The notes: generated from the sequence alone by a model not told the origin. DNA of 64,000 nucleotides from Dasania phycosphaerae (GCF_026891035.1 NZ_JAPTGG010000003.1:1-64000), one strand, 5' to 3'; positions 27,118 through 36,696 are shown, numbered from the stretch's first letter. Numbers and translations: made by a program.

Positions 27118-29024
27118 TAAGCGGACTTTTGTGAGTTCTGATTACCGGTATGCTTTAACAAACCTTGTTTTTTTAAGTAGATTAGCAACAGCGATACCGC
27201 CGCGGGGGTCACCCCTTGTATACGTGAAGCTCGCGCTAAGGTTTCGGGCTTGGCAGCAATCAGTTTCTGCTTAACCTCGTTGGATAAACCTTCGATGACC
27301 GAATAATCAAATTCATCGGGCAGTAGGGTATTCTCGTAACGGCGCAGCCTGTCGATTTCTTCGGTTTGCCTATCGATATAACCGGCGTACTTAACTTGGA
27401 TTTCTACTTGCTCGGCCACCTGCGCGCAACTTACCGCCTCGCCTTTAACACTGGCTATATCGCTATAGCTAATGCCGGGGCGTTTTAGTAAATCCATTAA
27501 ACTGTATTCGCGGGTAATGGGGGTATCGACCAAGGTATTTACTTTATCGCCAGCTTCGGTTTTGGGTTGCACCCAGGTTTGCGCTAAACGTTCAGCTTCT
27601 TTTTCTATACCCTCGCGCTTAATGCTAAAGGCCTGCCATTGCTCATCACCCACTAAACCTAGGTTGCGGCCTATTTCGGTAAGGCGTAAATCGGCATTGT
27701 CTTCTCGTAAGATTAAGCGGTATTCAGCACGGGAGGTAAACATGCGGTAGGGCTCCATAGTCCCCATGGAGATTAAGTCATCTACCATCACGCCTATGTA
27801 TGCCTCGTCTCTACGTGGGCACCAGCTGTCTTGGCCCTGCGCTTTGCGGGCGGCATTTAAACCGGCCAACAAACCTTGCGCGCCCGCCTCTTCGTAACCG
27901 GTGGTGCCGTTGATTTGGCCTGCAAAAAATAAGCCGCTAATAAATTTGGTTTCTAAGGAGTACTTTAAATCGCGAGGATCAAAAAAGTCGTACTCTATGG
28001 CATAGCCTGGACGCGAGATATGAGCATTTTCAAAGCCCTTAATCGAGCGCACTAATTCAAATTGCACATCAAAGGACAGGCTGGTGGAAATACCGTTGGG
28101 GTATAACTCGTGGGTACGCAGGCCTTCGGGCTCGATAAAAATCTGGTGGCTGTTTTTATCGGCAAAGCGATGGATTTTGTCTTCTATGGAGGGGCAGTAA
28201 CGTGGCCCCACGCCTTCAATCACCCCGGTATACATGGGTGAGCGATCTAAACCGCTGCGAATAATCTCGTGGGTTTGCTCATTGGTGTGGGTAATCCAGC
28301 AGCAGACTTGTTCGGGGTGTTGTGCCAGCGAGCCCATAAACGACATGACCGGCTCAGGCTTATCGCCCCACTGTGGTTCTAGGCCCTCAAAATTAACCGA
28401 GCGAGCATCGATACGCGGCGGGGTGCCGGTTTTTAAGCGCTCTACATTGAAAGGCAATTCCCGCAAGCGGTCGGCCAAGGCTATGGACGGCGGATCACCG
28501 GCACGGCCACCGGAGTGATTATCCATGCCTATGTGGATTTTGCCGCCTAAAAAAGTCCCTGAACACAATACTACGCTGGGGGCAAAAAACTTTAGCCCCA
28601 TTTGGGTGACTACCCCTTTGACGGTCTCACCTTCAATGATGAGATCATCGACACCTTGCTGAAAAATACTGAGATTGGGCTGATTTTCTAATATATCCCG
28701 TATCGCCGCCTTGTACAGGGCGCGGTCAGCCTGGGCTCTGGTGGCCCTAACTGCTGGGCCTTTGCGGGCATTGAGGGTGCGAAATTGAATACCGCCTAGG
28801 TCGGTAGCCCTAGCCATGGCGCCACCCAGGGCGTCTATCTCTTTGACTAAATGGCTTTTGCCTATGCCACCAATAGCGGGGTTGCAGGACATCTGCCCCA
28901 AGGTTTCGATGTTGTGGGATAGCAATAAGGTTTTTGCCCCCATACGCGCTGCGGCCAAACAGGCCTCAGTTCCAGCATGGCCACCGCCAATAACAATAAC
29001 ATCAAAATGATCAGGGTAATTCAC
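27117..29024 (-). CDS. mnmG: tRNA uridine-34 carboxymethylaminomethyl modification enzyme MnmG
   Basis: FAD-dependent partner of MnmE that modifies wobble uridines. 635 aa: N-terminal FAD-binding VIVIGGGHAGTEA, the GidA signatures GPRYCPSIEDK and TGYEEAGAQG, and a C-terminal helical domain. First gene of the mnmG-rsmG-parA-parB run; its 5' side faces the candidate oriC. Confidence 0.98.
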   Translation of the reverse strand: MNYPDHFDVIVIGGGHAGTEACLAAARMGAKTLLLSHNIETLGQMSCNPAIGGIGKSHLVKEIDALGGAMARATDLGGIQFRTLNARKGPAVRATRAQADRALYKAAIRDILENQPNLSIFQQGVDDLIIEGETVKGVVTQMGLKFFAPSVVLCSGTFLGGKIHIGMDNHSGGRAGDPPSIALADRLRELPFNVERLKTGTPPRIDARSVNFEGLEPQWGDKPEPVMSFMGSLAQHPEQVCCWITHTNEQTHEIIRSGLDRSPMYTGVIEGVGPRYCPSIEDKIHRFADKNSHQIFIEPEGLRTHELYPNGISTSLSFDVQFELVRSIKGFENAHISRPGYAIEYDFFDPRDLKYSLETKFISGLFFAGQINGTTGYEEAGAQGLLAGLNAARKAQGQDSWCPRRDEAYIGVMVDDLISMGTMEPYRMFTSRAEYRLILREDNADLRLTEIGRNLGLVGDEQWQAFSIKREGIEKEAERLAQTWVQPKTEAGDKVNTLVDTPITREYSLMDLLKRPGISYSDIASVKGEAVSCAQVAEQVEIQVKYAGYIDRQTEEIDRLRRYENTLLPDEFDYSVIEGLSNEVKQKLIAAKPETLARASRIQGVTPAAVSLLLIYLKKQGLLKHTGNQNSQKSA

Positions 29025-29606
29025 AGTGTATCTCAGTAAATAATCTAGCAGACCCTAGCCTGTTTTAGCTGGGGGTCAAAAGGGCGGCCATTATACGGCT
29101 TATTCTCAAGCTAGCGCAAAGAGTTGTTGTTGTTTTTTTGTACAGTTAAGTTTTATATTTTTTGTTTTTTTAAAGGTTATTAAATTTATTATTTTATATA
29201 TATGAATATATCTATTGTTGTTATTGTTATTACTGAGCCCATATTTTGTGTATAAGCAATTTAAATATAATAAAATCAATGCCTTACACGAAATAAAAAG
29301 CCTGTATCAACGCTGTATCTGCTGGTATTAAGCTCTCAATGAGCTGTGCATAAAAGGCCTGTTTATCCACAGGTGATAATTTATAGTTATAAATAGCCTT
29401 TTTTATAAAAGTGATTTCAAGGGTTTTTACACAGCGCTTAGCCGGATTTATCCACAGAAAAATAATTAAATTTATTTTTTACAATAAGTATTGCTGCAAG
29501 CTGTGTATAAGTTGTGGGTAAGGGGCTGTAAGGGGAGGGGGAGGCTCTAGTCTACAGTCTCTAGTTTTAACTAAGCTAGCGACTGTAGACTGTGAACTAG
29601 CGGCTG
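29025..29606. other. oriC: Candidate chromosomal origin oriC (mnmG-mnmE gap)
   Basis: 582 bp without a gene. Six exact matches to the DnaA box TTWTNCACA: minus strand 29247-29255, 29345-29353 and 29502-29510; plus strand 29363-29371, 29425-29433 and 29448-29456. A one-mismatch box is on the minus strand at 29513-29521. Beside them, 29126-29230 is a very AT-rich tract with T-runs and a TATATATATG stretch, a plausible unwinding element. The neighbours (mnmG, rsmG, parAB) are typical of gammaproteobacterial origins, and E. coli oriC also abuts mnmG. Function is inferred. Confidence 0.75.
29549..29591. repeat. 11-bp perfect inverted repeat after mnmE
   Basis: AGTCTACAGTC (29549-29559) and GACTGTAGACT (29581-29591) can pair around a 21-nt loop, 16 bp beyond the mnmE stop. 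No uridine tract follows, so it may be a repeat element or mRNA-stabilising hairpin instead of a classic terminator. The adjoining words CTAGCGACT and ACTAG also occur beside the Tn7 insertion at 13810-13827. Confidence 0.6.
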
Positions 29607-30989
29607 CTACTTACCTATACAAAAACTAGAAAAGATCTTGCCTAGTAAGTCATCAGGGGTGAATTCACCGGTAATCTCGCTAAGTGCGTTTTGGCATAGG
29701 CGTAGATCTTCCGCTAATAGTTCACCAGCACCAAACTCAGTCAGCTGCTGTTGCCCTGCCAATAGAGCGCCTTGCGCCTTTTCTAGGGCATCTATATGCC
29801 TGCGCCTAGCGGTAAAACCGCCTTCACCGGCACCACTATAGCCCATGCAATTTTTTAAATGCTGGCGTAACAACTCTATACCATCACCGGCTTTGGCGGA
29901 GAGTTTTATCAGGCTGTGCTCGCCTTCTATTAACTCAGAGGATAATTGGTTGAGGTCACATTTGTTGTGGATAACTGTGATGTGAGTTAAATCGACAAAT
30001 TCTTTAGCGGCTTGCGGCCAAAGTTTAAATGGGTCGGTTTCTTGGCTTTGGCTGCTATCGACGACCAGTAAAATTCTATCGGCTTTACGTATTTCATCCC
30101 AGGCGCGGCGTATGCCTTCTTGCTCTACTATGTCGGGGCTGTCGCGCAGGCCAGCGGTGTCTATGATGTGTAATGGCATGCCATCGATTTGTATTTGCTC
30201 ACGCAGTACATCGCGGGTGGTGCCTTCTATTTCGGTAACTATGGCGCTGTCGCGGCCTGATAGGGCGTTAAGCAAGCTGGATTTACCGGCATTAGGCTTT
30301 CCGGCTATTACCACGGTCATGCCTTCTTGCAGTAAGGCCCCTTGCTTAGCTTGCTTAAAAACCTGATTGAGCTGATCGATAATGCCCTGCAGGTCGTTGG
30401 CGACTTTACCATCACCGATGAAATCAATTTCTTCCTCGGGGAAATCTATCGCTGCCTCTACATAGATGCGTAGCTGTATAACCTGCTCTACCAAGGTGTT
30501 GATCTTATTGCTGAACTCGCCCTGTAGTGAACGCAGGGCGTTTTTAGCAGCTTGTTCTGAGGCACTATCGATTAGGTCGGCAATGGCTTCGGCCTGGGCT
30601 AGGTCAATTTTATTATTGAGAAAGGCACGCTCAGAGAACTCACCCGGCCTGGCTAGGCGCGCCCCTAGTTTCATGACTTCTCTCAATAAGCAGTCTAGGA
30701 GTATGGGGCCACCGTGGCCTTGTAGCTCTAATACGTCTTCGCCGGTAAAGGAGTTGGGGCCGGCAAAAAATAAGGCGATACCCGCATCTAACACTTCTTT
30801 GCTGTTAGCGCCCTTGCTTTCATAGAAGCTGCCGTAATGGGCGTAGCGTGGTTTTAACTGGCTGTTGGTGATCTGCTGGGCTATGGCTAGTGTCTTGGGG
30901 CCAGAGACGCGGATGATGCCTACGCCACCACGGCCGGGTGGGGTGGCCAGGGCGGCTATGGTGTCGGTGTCTAGGGAGTTGCTATTCAT
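29607..30989 (-). CDS. mnmE: tRNA modification GTPase MnmE
   Basis: Works with MnmG on wobble uridine modification. 460 aa from ATG 30989, chosen because MNSNSLDTDTIAALATPPG aligns with the family start; a TTG six codons earlier is possible. N-terminal tetrahydrofolate-binding domain, inserted G domain with GKPNAGKSS, the DTAGLRD switch and NKCD, and the C-terminal catalytic CIGK motif are all present. Separated from yidC by a terminator. Confidence 0.97.
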   Translation of the reverse strand: MNSNSLDTDTIAALATPPGRGGVGIIRVSGPKTLAIAQQITNSQLKPRYAHYGSFYESKGANSKEVLDAGIALFFAGPNSFTGEDVLELQGHGGPILLDCLLREVMKLGARLARPGEFSERAFLNNKIDLAQAEAIADLIDSASEQAAKNALRSLQGEFSNKINTLVEQVIQLRIYVEAAIDFPEEEIDFIGDGKVANDLQGIIDQLNQVFKQAKQGALLQEGMTVVIAGKPNAGKSSLLNALSGRDSAIVTEIEGTTRDVLREQIQIDGMPLHIIDTAGLRDSPDIVEQEGIRRAWDEIRKADRILLVVDSSQSQETDPFKLWPQAAKEFVDLTHITVIHNKCDLNQLSSELIEGEHSLIKLSAKAGDGIELLRQHLKNCMGYSGAGEGGFTARRRHIDALEKAQGALLAGQQQLTEFGAGELLAEDLRLCQNALSEITGEFTPDDLLGKIFSSFCIGK

Positions 30990-31077
30990 AATGCGGCTTA
31001 TCAACAATAAAAGTGTTTAAGAAGTTTGGGCTGTATCAGGCCAATTGCAATCATTGTAAGGCTTAATCGCCAGATAT

Positions 31078-31104
31078 AAAAAAGGCTGCAAATGCAGCCT
31101 TTTT
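31078..31104 (-). terminator. Intrinsic terminator after yidC
   Basis: GGCTGCA (31084-31090) and TGCAGCC (31093-31099) form a 7-bp stem with a 2-nt loop, flanked by A6 and T5 runs. It lies 15 bp after the yidC stop and is symmetrical enough to work in both directions. Confidence 0.9.
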
Positions 31105-31118
31105 AGTTTTCGTTTTTG

Positions 31119-32801
31119 CTAACTGTTTTCTATGCGCTTGGTAATCACATACTGCTGCGCAATCGAGAGTACGTTGTTTACTACCCAGTACAATACTAAA
31201 CCGGCCGGGAAGAACAGGAAGAAGAAGGTAAACAATACTGGCATCCACTGCATGACTTTGGCCTGCATAGGGTCGGGTGGCGGTGGGTTAAGTTTTTGTT
31301 GGATAAACATAGACACACCCATAATCAACGGCAGTATGAAATAGGGGTCCATGGCGGATAAGTCATTTATCCATAACATAAAGGGTGCATGGCGTAGCTC
31401 TACACTTTCCATTAATACCCAGTATAAAGAAATAAATACAGGCATTTGCACTAGGATGGGTAAGCAGCCACCTAAAGGATTTATTTTTTCATCCTTGTAT
31501 AACTTCATCATGGCCTGCGATTGCTTGGCTTTATCGTCAGCATAGCGCTCGCGCAGTGCTAATAGCTTGGGCTGTACTTTGCGCATATTCGCCATAGAGG
31601 TATAGGCTTTGGCGTTAAGCTGGAAGAAGGCCGCTTTCACTAATAAGGTAACGCCTATAATAGCCGCACCCCAGTTACCGAATAGGGCATGAATTTTGGT
31701 AAGCAACCAGAACAAGCCCTGTGCTGGTAGCCATAAAAAGCCGTAGTCCACACTGAGTTCTAGGCCGGGAGAAATCTCTTCCAACTTATATTGATCTTTG
31801 GGGCCGGCATAAAAGCGCGAACTAATCGTGGCTTGTTGACCCGGAGCAACCTCTACCGCGGGGCCGGTAAAGCGTATTAGGTTAAAGCCATCGGCGGTTT
31901 TAACGGTAGAAAAGCTATTAGTGGCATTGGGGTCAGGTATCCAGGCGCTTAAAAAATAGTGCTGGATTAGTGCTGCCCAACCACCTTGGCGAGTATCTTT
32001 GTAAGGCGTCTCTGCCATATCGTCAAAGCTAACCTTTTTATAAGGCTCATCCACTAAGGTAAAAGCAGCGCCTAAATAGGGAGCCATGCCCATGCCACTG
32101 GTATCGGCACCGGGGTCTTTGCTGCTATCGCGCTTAAGCTGGCCAAACATACCGGCGCTCCAGTTTTGCGCGCTGCCGTTGTTGATCAGGTAATCGACAT
32201 TAATAACGTACTTGCCGCGCTTAAACGTAAAGCGTTTGGTGATGTTTACATTGTCTGCGGTGGTTAACTGTAAATCGACAACTAACTCATCTGCGCCTTG
32301 TTGTAATTGATACTGTTGCTGGGCCGAGCTAAATAATGGTCTACCCTTGCGCGTGTCGGTGCCATTTTTACCAATCAAGCCACTTTGCGCGATATAGGTG
32401 CGAACAGGTCCTTGCTCTAATAATACAAAGGGCTGGTCGGGGGTATCGATAGCGGCATAGTGCTTAGGCAAGGCCACAAAGTTAATGTCACCACCTAAGG
32501 GGTTAATACGGACTTTTAAGGTGTCGGTGCTGACTTCTATATTGTTAGCGCTGGGGATTACAGTTGCTACCGGTGCGCTGTGTTGGTCAGCCGTGGCTGA
32601 GGGGAAGTCATCCTGAGTGCTGGTTTCACTGGGGATAAAACCGCTGTTAGCTGCCGTTGCATTGCTATTGTTATTCAATGCGGGGGCTGCTTGGTTAGAG
32701 ACCGGAGCACTGTGCTCGGTTCTAAACTGGCTCCACTCCATCAATAACATATAAGAAAGAACCGCGATGGCTCCAATCAATAGATAACGTTTTAAGTCCA
32801 T
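31119..32801 (-). CDS. yidC: Membrane protein insertase YidC
   Basis: Inserts and folds inner-membrane proteins, alone or with SecYEG. 560 aa: N-terminal signal-anchor (MDLKRYLLIGAIAVLSYMLL), a large periplasmic beta domain (about 60-340) and the conserved C-terminal five-helix core with NPLGGCLPILVQMP. Two bases separate it from yidD. Part of the rpmH-rnpA-yidD-yidC operon. Confidence 0.98.
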   Translation of the reverse strand: MDLKRYLLIGAIAVLSYMLLMEWSQFRTEHSAPVSNQAAPALNNNSNATAANSGFIPSETSTQDDFPSATADQHSAPVATVIPSANNIEVSTDTLKVRINPLGGDINFVALPKHYAAIDTPDQPFVLLEQGPVRTYIAQSGLIGKNGTDTRKGRPLFSSAQQQYQLQQGADELVVDLQLTTADNVNITKRFTFKRGKYVINVDYLINNGSAQNWSAGMFGQLKRDSSKDPGADTSGMGMAPYLGAAFTLVDEPYKKVSFDDMAETPYKDTRQGGWAALIQHYFLSAWIPDPNATNSFSTVKTADGFNLIRFTGPAVEVAPGQQATISSRFYAGPKDQYKLEEISPGLELSVDYGFLWLPAQGLFWLLTKIHALFGNWGAAIIGVTLLVKAAFFQLNAKAYTSMANMRKVQPKLLALRERYADDKAKQSQAMMKLYKDEKINPLGGCLPILVQMPVFISLYWVLMESVELRHAPFMLWINDLSAMDPYFILPLIMGVSMFIQQKLNPPPPDPMQAKVMQWMPVLFTFFFLFFPAGLVLYWVVNNVLSIAQQYVITKRIENS

Positions 32802-32803
32802 AA

Positions 32804-33046
32804 TTATTGTGTAGATTGCTCAGGGTGTAGGTGGGTATCCGGAACGGGGTCATAACCGCCGGGATTAAAAGGGTGACAGCGTAACAGTCGGCGCAGCATC
32901 AGCCAACAACCTTTTAGTATTCCATGTTTTTCTATGGCTTCTATGGCGTAGCTGGAACAACTGGGGTAAAAACGACAGTGCCTTCCTATAAAAGGACTAA
33001 TGCAATAACGGTAGGCTTTGATGCAGCTAATAAATAGTCGGCGCAT
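32804..33046 (-). CDS. yidD: Membrane protein insertion efficiency factor YidD
   Basis: 80-aa protein with the family hallmark CRFYPSCSSYA and C-terminal HPFNPGGYDPVP. Peripheral inner-membrane factor that assists YidC-dependent insertion. It is wedged between rnpA and yidC, its standard place. Confidence 0.96.
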   Translation of the reverse strand: MRRLFISCIKAYRYCISPFIGRHCRFYPSCSSYAIEAIEKHGILKGCWLMLRRLLRCHPFNPGGYDPVPDTHLHPEQSTQ

Positions 33047-33063
33047 AGGTGGCCTTATTTCTG

Positions 33064-33432
33064 CTACTGAGGTTTACGGTTGGCTTTGCGCTGCAGCTGT
33101 TGCCACAATTTCGCAAGGTGTTTATGCAAGGTAGCATTATCCATTGCATCTATACTGTGCCTAGCCAGTACAACAATATCTAAGGCAGGGATGTTAGCTT
33201 GGTTTAGCCGAAAACTTTCTCTGATAATGCGTTTAACACGGTTGCGTTGCGCCGCTAAACGAACATTTTTTTTAGCTATTACTAAACCTAATCTAGGGTG
33301 ATCCAGTTGATTAGGTTTAGTAAGAAGTAATAGCTCTTTTGATGAAACTTTAAAAACAGCATTATCGAATACTGGCTTAAAGTCACAGGCCTTTAAAAGA
33401 CGTCTAGATTTATCAAAGGCGTAGTCGGCCAT
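33064..33432 (-). CDS. rnpA: Ribonuclease P protein component
   Basis: Protein cofactor of RNase P for tRNA 5' maturation. 122 aa from ATG 33432, which matches the spacing from Met to the RLL block in Pseudomonas RnpA; an in-frame TTG lies four codons upstream. Signature RNRVKRIIRESFR is present. 19 bp downstream of rpmH. Confidence 0.95.
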   Translation of the reverse strand: MADYAFDKSRRLLKACDFKPVFDNAVFKVSSKELLLLTKPNQLDHPRLGLVIAKKNVRLAAQRNRVKRIIRESFRLNQANIPALDIVVLARHSIDAMDNATLHKHLAKLWQQLQRKANRKPQ

Positions 33433-33451
33433 AACCGGCAGCAACTAAAGT

Positions 33452-33586
33452 TTACGCAGATAAGCTGTTACGGCCTTTAGCGCGACGACGAGCAATTACA
33501 GCACGACCGTTTTTAGTAGCCATGCGAGCACGAAAACCGTGGTTGCGTTTGCGCTTTAAGTTGCTAGGTTGAAATGTTCTTTTCAT
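33452..33586 (-). CDS. rpmH: 50S ribosomal protein L34
   Basis: 44-aa, strongly basic protein starting MKRTFQPSNLKRKRNHGFRA and ending KGRNSLSA, a full-length L34. First gene of the rpmH-rnpA-yidD-yidC operon, divergent from dnaA across a 528-bp gap. Confidence 0.98.
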   Translation of the reverse strand: MKRTFQPSNLKRKRNHGFRARMATKNGRAVIARRRAKGRNSLSA

Positions 33587-34114
33587 GACAAAAATCCAAT
33601 AAGCTAAAGTTCGAACGTTCGATCTCACAAGATATCAGGCTGACCCCCTGCGAAGAACCGCGCATTCTAGAGAAAAGCCCTACTAATATCAATTTGTTTC
33701 TGTGTGTATTTCAGGCAATTTCCCCCTCAAATCTAACTACCTATATATAGAAGCATGTATGCATCGATGCCACTATATGTAGTGGTTGTTTTTATACAGG
33801 GTTTTGGACGCTATTTACACAGTTTTTAGGTTTGTTATCCACAGCTTTATGCACAGGTTAGTAAAAAAAAATTTTTTTTGCGTTGCTGTCGAGTTTTTTT
33901 CTTAAGTTGTTGATTTATAAGAGTTTTAGCAAAGAGGGTAGCGTATATTTTTTGTGGATAAGTTGCTGTTTGCAGAGTACAATTTGGCCCTTGTTGAGAG
34001 CCTGCCCTGTAGTGTTATCACAGCTTATTAAAAAGCCTGGCAGGCCATAATAATAAGTGCTTGTTCAGCTGATATCTTACTCATTACCTATTGCGTATAT
34101 CCAAGGAGTTATTT
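33587..34114. other. rpmH-dnaA intergenic region with DnaA boxes
   Basis: 528 bp with no gene. Exact DnaA boxes: TTATCCACA at 33835-33843 (plus), TTATGCACA at 33847-33855 (plus) and TTATCCACA at 33953-33961 (minus). A one-mismatch copy is at 33813-33821. A striking A9T8 tract runs from 33863 to 33879, and a near-palindrome CCACTATATGTAGTGG lies at 33770-33785. The region must hold the dnaA and rpmH promoters. In pseudomonads the origin lies in this gap, so it is a second oriC candidate or a DnaA autoregulation site. Confidence 0.7.
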
Positions 34115-34117
34115 TTG
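34103..34117 (+). promoter_or_regulatory. Shine-Dalgarno that fixes the dnaA start at TTG
   Basis: AAGGAG at 34103-34108 lies six bases before TTG 34115-34117. An open frame begins earlier at 34091, but the Shine-Dalgarno would then be inside the gene. Confidence 0.85.
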
Positions 34118-35539
34118 CCTGCGTCTATTTGGCAACAATGCGTTAACTATTTACAGGATGAATTGCCGTCACAGCAGTTTAATACTTGGATACGCCCGCT
34201 AAAAGTTAATACTGATGTTAGTGATGTCATTCACCTGTCTGCGCCTAATCGCTATATAAAAGATTGGGTGAGCGACAAATATATGGAGCGCATCAACGAG
34301 CTGGTCTCGGAGTTGTGCAGCGCCGCGCCGCTAGAGGTAAAGCTGGAAATTAACGCTCAGCCCCCCACCTTTAGAAAACGGATGGCCAGCAGCAGCGCCA
34401 AAGCTACACCCGAAAACACCCAGCCAGCCACAATTATTAGTAAACCACGCTACAGCACCCAAAATAGCTCGCCGGTTAAAAAGACCCGCAAAGTCGAGGT
34501 TGAGGGCGGCATACATCACGATACTAAGCTATTTGCTAACTACACCTTTGATACCTTTGTAGAGGGTAAGTCTAACCAACTCGCCAGAGCTGCCGCCAAA
34601 CAGGTGGCCGAAAGCGCGGGTGATGCCTATAACCCGCTGTTTTTATACGGCGGTGTGGGCCTGGGTAAAACCCACTTAATGCATGCGGTGGGTAATGCTC
34701 TGTTGGAGCGCAACCCAGAGGCCAAGGTGGTTTATATACCTTCAGAGCGTTTTGTTGCCGATATGGTTAAAGCCCTGCAACTTAATGCCATTAATGAATT
34801 TAAGCGTTATTATCGTACCGTCGATGCATTGTTAATAGACGATATACAGTTATTCGCGGGCAAAGAGCGCTCCCAGGAAGAGTTTTTCCACACCTTTAAT
34901 GCCTTATTAGAGGGTGGCCAGCAGATGATCTTAACCTGTGATCGCTTTCCAAAAGAGATTGCCGGTTTAGAAGAGCGCCTAAAATCGCGTTTTGGCTGGG
35001 GTTTAACCGTAGGGGTAGAGCCGCCAGAGCTAGAAACCCGGGTAGCGATACTGTTAAAGAAAGCCGAACAGTCTAATATCAGTTTACCGGCTGATGCTGC
35101 TTTCTTTATTGCCCAGCGTATACGCTCACATGTTAGGGATTTAGAGGGTGCCCTTAAACGGGTGATAGCAAGTGCTCACTTTACCGGTAGAGCCATAGAC
35201 GTAGAGCTGGTTAGAGAGTCGCTAAAAGATTTACTGGCAGTACAAGATAAGCTCATCAACCTGGATAACATCCTCAAGGTGGTGGCTGAGTATTACAAAA
35301 TTAAGGTGTCAGACCTGTTGTCGAAACGGCGCAGCCGCTCGGTGGCCAGGCCCAGGCAAATGGCCATGGCCTTAGCCAAAGAGCTGACCAATCACAGCTT
35401 GCCAGAAATAGGTGATAGCTTAGGTGGGCGCGACCACACTACGGTGTTGTATGCCTGCAGAAAAATTAATGAATTGCGCGAAGAAAACTCCGATATACGG
35501 GAAGATTTCCAAAATTTATTGCGCACCTTAACCACATAA
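34115..35539 (+). CDS. dnaA: Chromosomal replication initiator DnaA
   Basis: AAA+ ATPase that binds DnaA boxes and opens oriC. 474 aa from TTG 34115. The N-terminus MPASIWQQCVNYLQDELPS aligns with Pseudomonas and E. coli DnaA. Walker A GGVGLGKT at 179-186, Walker B LLIDDIQ, sensor and box VII segments, and the C-terminal DNA-binding signature GGRDHTTVLYAC are intact. Residues 85-130 are the usual variable, Ser/Lys-rich domain II. First gene of dnaA-dnaN-recF-gyrB. A rare TTG start would keep translation low. Confidence 0.98.
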   Translation: MPASIWQQCVNYLQDELPSQQFNTWIRPLKVNTDVSDVIHLSAPNRYIKDWVSDKYMERINELVSELCSAAPLEVKLEINAQPPTFRKRMASSSAKATPENTQPATIISKPRYSTQNSSPVKKTRKVEVEGGIHHDTKLFANYTFDTFVEGKSNQLARAAAKQVAESAGDAYNPLFLYGGVGLGKTHLMHAVGNALLERNPEAKVVYIPSERFVADMVKALQLNAINEFKRYYRTVDALLIDDIQLFAGKERSQEEFFHTFNALLEGGQQMILTCDRFPKEIAGLEERLKSRFGWGLTVGVEPPELETRVAILLKKAEQSNISLPADAAFFIAQRIRSHVRDLEGALKRVIASAHFTGRAIDVELVRESLKDLLAVQDKLINLDNILKVVAEYYKIKVSDLLSKRRSRSVARPRQMAMALAKELTNHSLPEIGDSLGGRDHTTVLYACRKINELREENSDIREDFQNLLRTLTT

Positions 35540-35589
35540 TAAGTAGTACTAAACCACTAACTCATTCATAAAAACATAGAGATCAAATA

Positions 35590-36696
35590 ATGAAATTTGT
35601 GATTTCCCGAGACGCCCTATTAAAGCCGCTTAATCTAGTTGCGGGTGTTGTTGAACGCCGCCATACATTGCCGATATTGTCGAATGTGATGTTGGTGTTA
35701 GAGGGCAATCAGCTATCGATTACCGGTACCGACCTTGAAGTTGAGTTGGTGGGGCGCGTAGCGCTAGAGCAAATGCCCGCTGCCGGTGGTGAAATCACTG
35801 TGCCGGCACGCAAACTAGCCGATATTTGTAAATCTTTACCCGATGGCAGCGATATAGAGTTTACCGTGGCCGATGATAGAGTCACCGTACGTGCGGGCCG
35901 CAGCCGCTTCTCTTTATCAGCTATAGCTGCCGCCGACTTCCCCAATGTAGAGCAAAGCCCAGGCAGCCAGCAGTTTGTGGTTAAACAGGGTGATTTAAAG
36001 CGTTTAATTGATAGAACCAGCTTTGCTATGGCGCAGCAAGATGTGCGTTATTATCTCAACGGCATGCTATGGGAAGTTAACGCCGGCCACTTGCGCATGG
36101 TCGCCACCGACGGTCACCGTTTGGCTATGTGTACACTGGAGGCCCCTATCGATGCCGCTGAGCAGATGCAGGTCATACTGCCGCGCAAAGGGGTAATCGA
36201 ACTATCACGTTTGTTAATCAACGAAGATCAAGAGGTAGAAGTGGTTATAGGTTCTAACCATATACGTGCCACCACAGCTGATTTTACCTTTACCTCTAAG
36301 TTGGTAGATGGCAAATTCCCAGATTACGATCGCGTATTACCCAAGCAGAGCACCAAGGCTATCTTCGGTTCGCGGGATGATTTGCGCCAAGCCTTTTCTC
36401 GTACAGCCATACTCTCTAATGAAAAATATCGCGGTGTGCGCTTACTGCTTAGCGATGGCAGCTTAAAAATCATCGCCAACAACCCTGAGCAGGAAGAGGC
36501 GGAAGAGATAGTAAACGTCGATTACGCCGGTGAGGCCCTGGAAATAGGCTTTAATGTTAGCTATCTGCTAGATGTACTGGCGGTGCTTAGCGGCGACACG
36601 GTAAAACTATCGCTATCAGATGCTAATAGCAGTGCCTTGCTAGAAGAATCAGAGCAGGGTGATTCGCGTTACGTTGTTATGCCTATGAGGCTTTAA
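35590..36696 (+). CDS. dnaN: DNA polymerase III beta sliding clamp
   Basis: Ring-shaped processivity clamp. 368 aa with three similar clamp domains, starting MKFVISRDALLKPL and ending in YVVMPMRL, the family C-terminus. 50 bp after dnaA and 19 bp before recF. It is also the host partner expected for TnsE. Confidence 0.98.
   Translation: MKFVISRDALLKPLNLVAGVVERRHTLPILSNVMLVLEGNQLSITGTDLEVELVGRVALEQMPAAGGEITVPARKLADICKSLPDGSDIEFTVADDRVTVRAGRSRFSLSAIAAADFPNVEQSPGSQQFVVKQGDLKRLIDRTSFAMAQQDVRYYLNGMLWEVNAGHLRMVATDGHRLAMCTLEAPIDAAEQMQVILPRKGVIELSRLLINEDQEVEVVIGSNHIRATTADFTFTSKLVDGKFPDYDRVLPKQSTKAIFGSRDDLRQAFSRTAILSNEKYRGVRLLLSDGSLKIIANNPEQEEAEEIVNVDYAGEALEIGFNVSYLLDVLAVLSGDTVKLSLSDANSSALLEESEQGDSRYVVMPMRL

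Noticed and set aside
29549..29591. Rho-independent terminator after mnmE
   Set aside because: The inverted repeat is perfect but has a 21-nt loop and no uridine run, so I list it as a repeat only.
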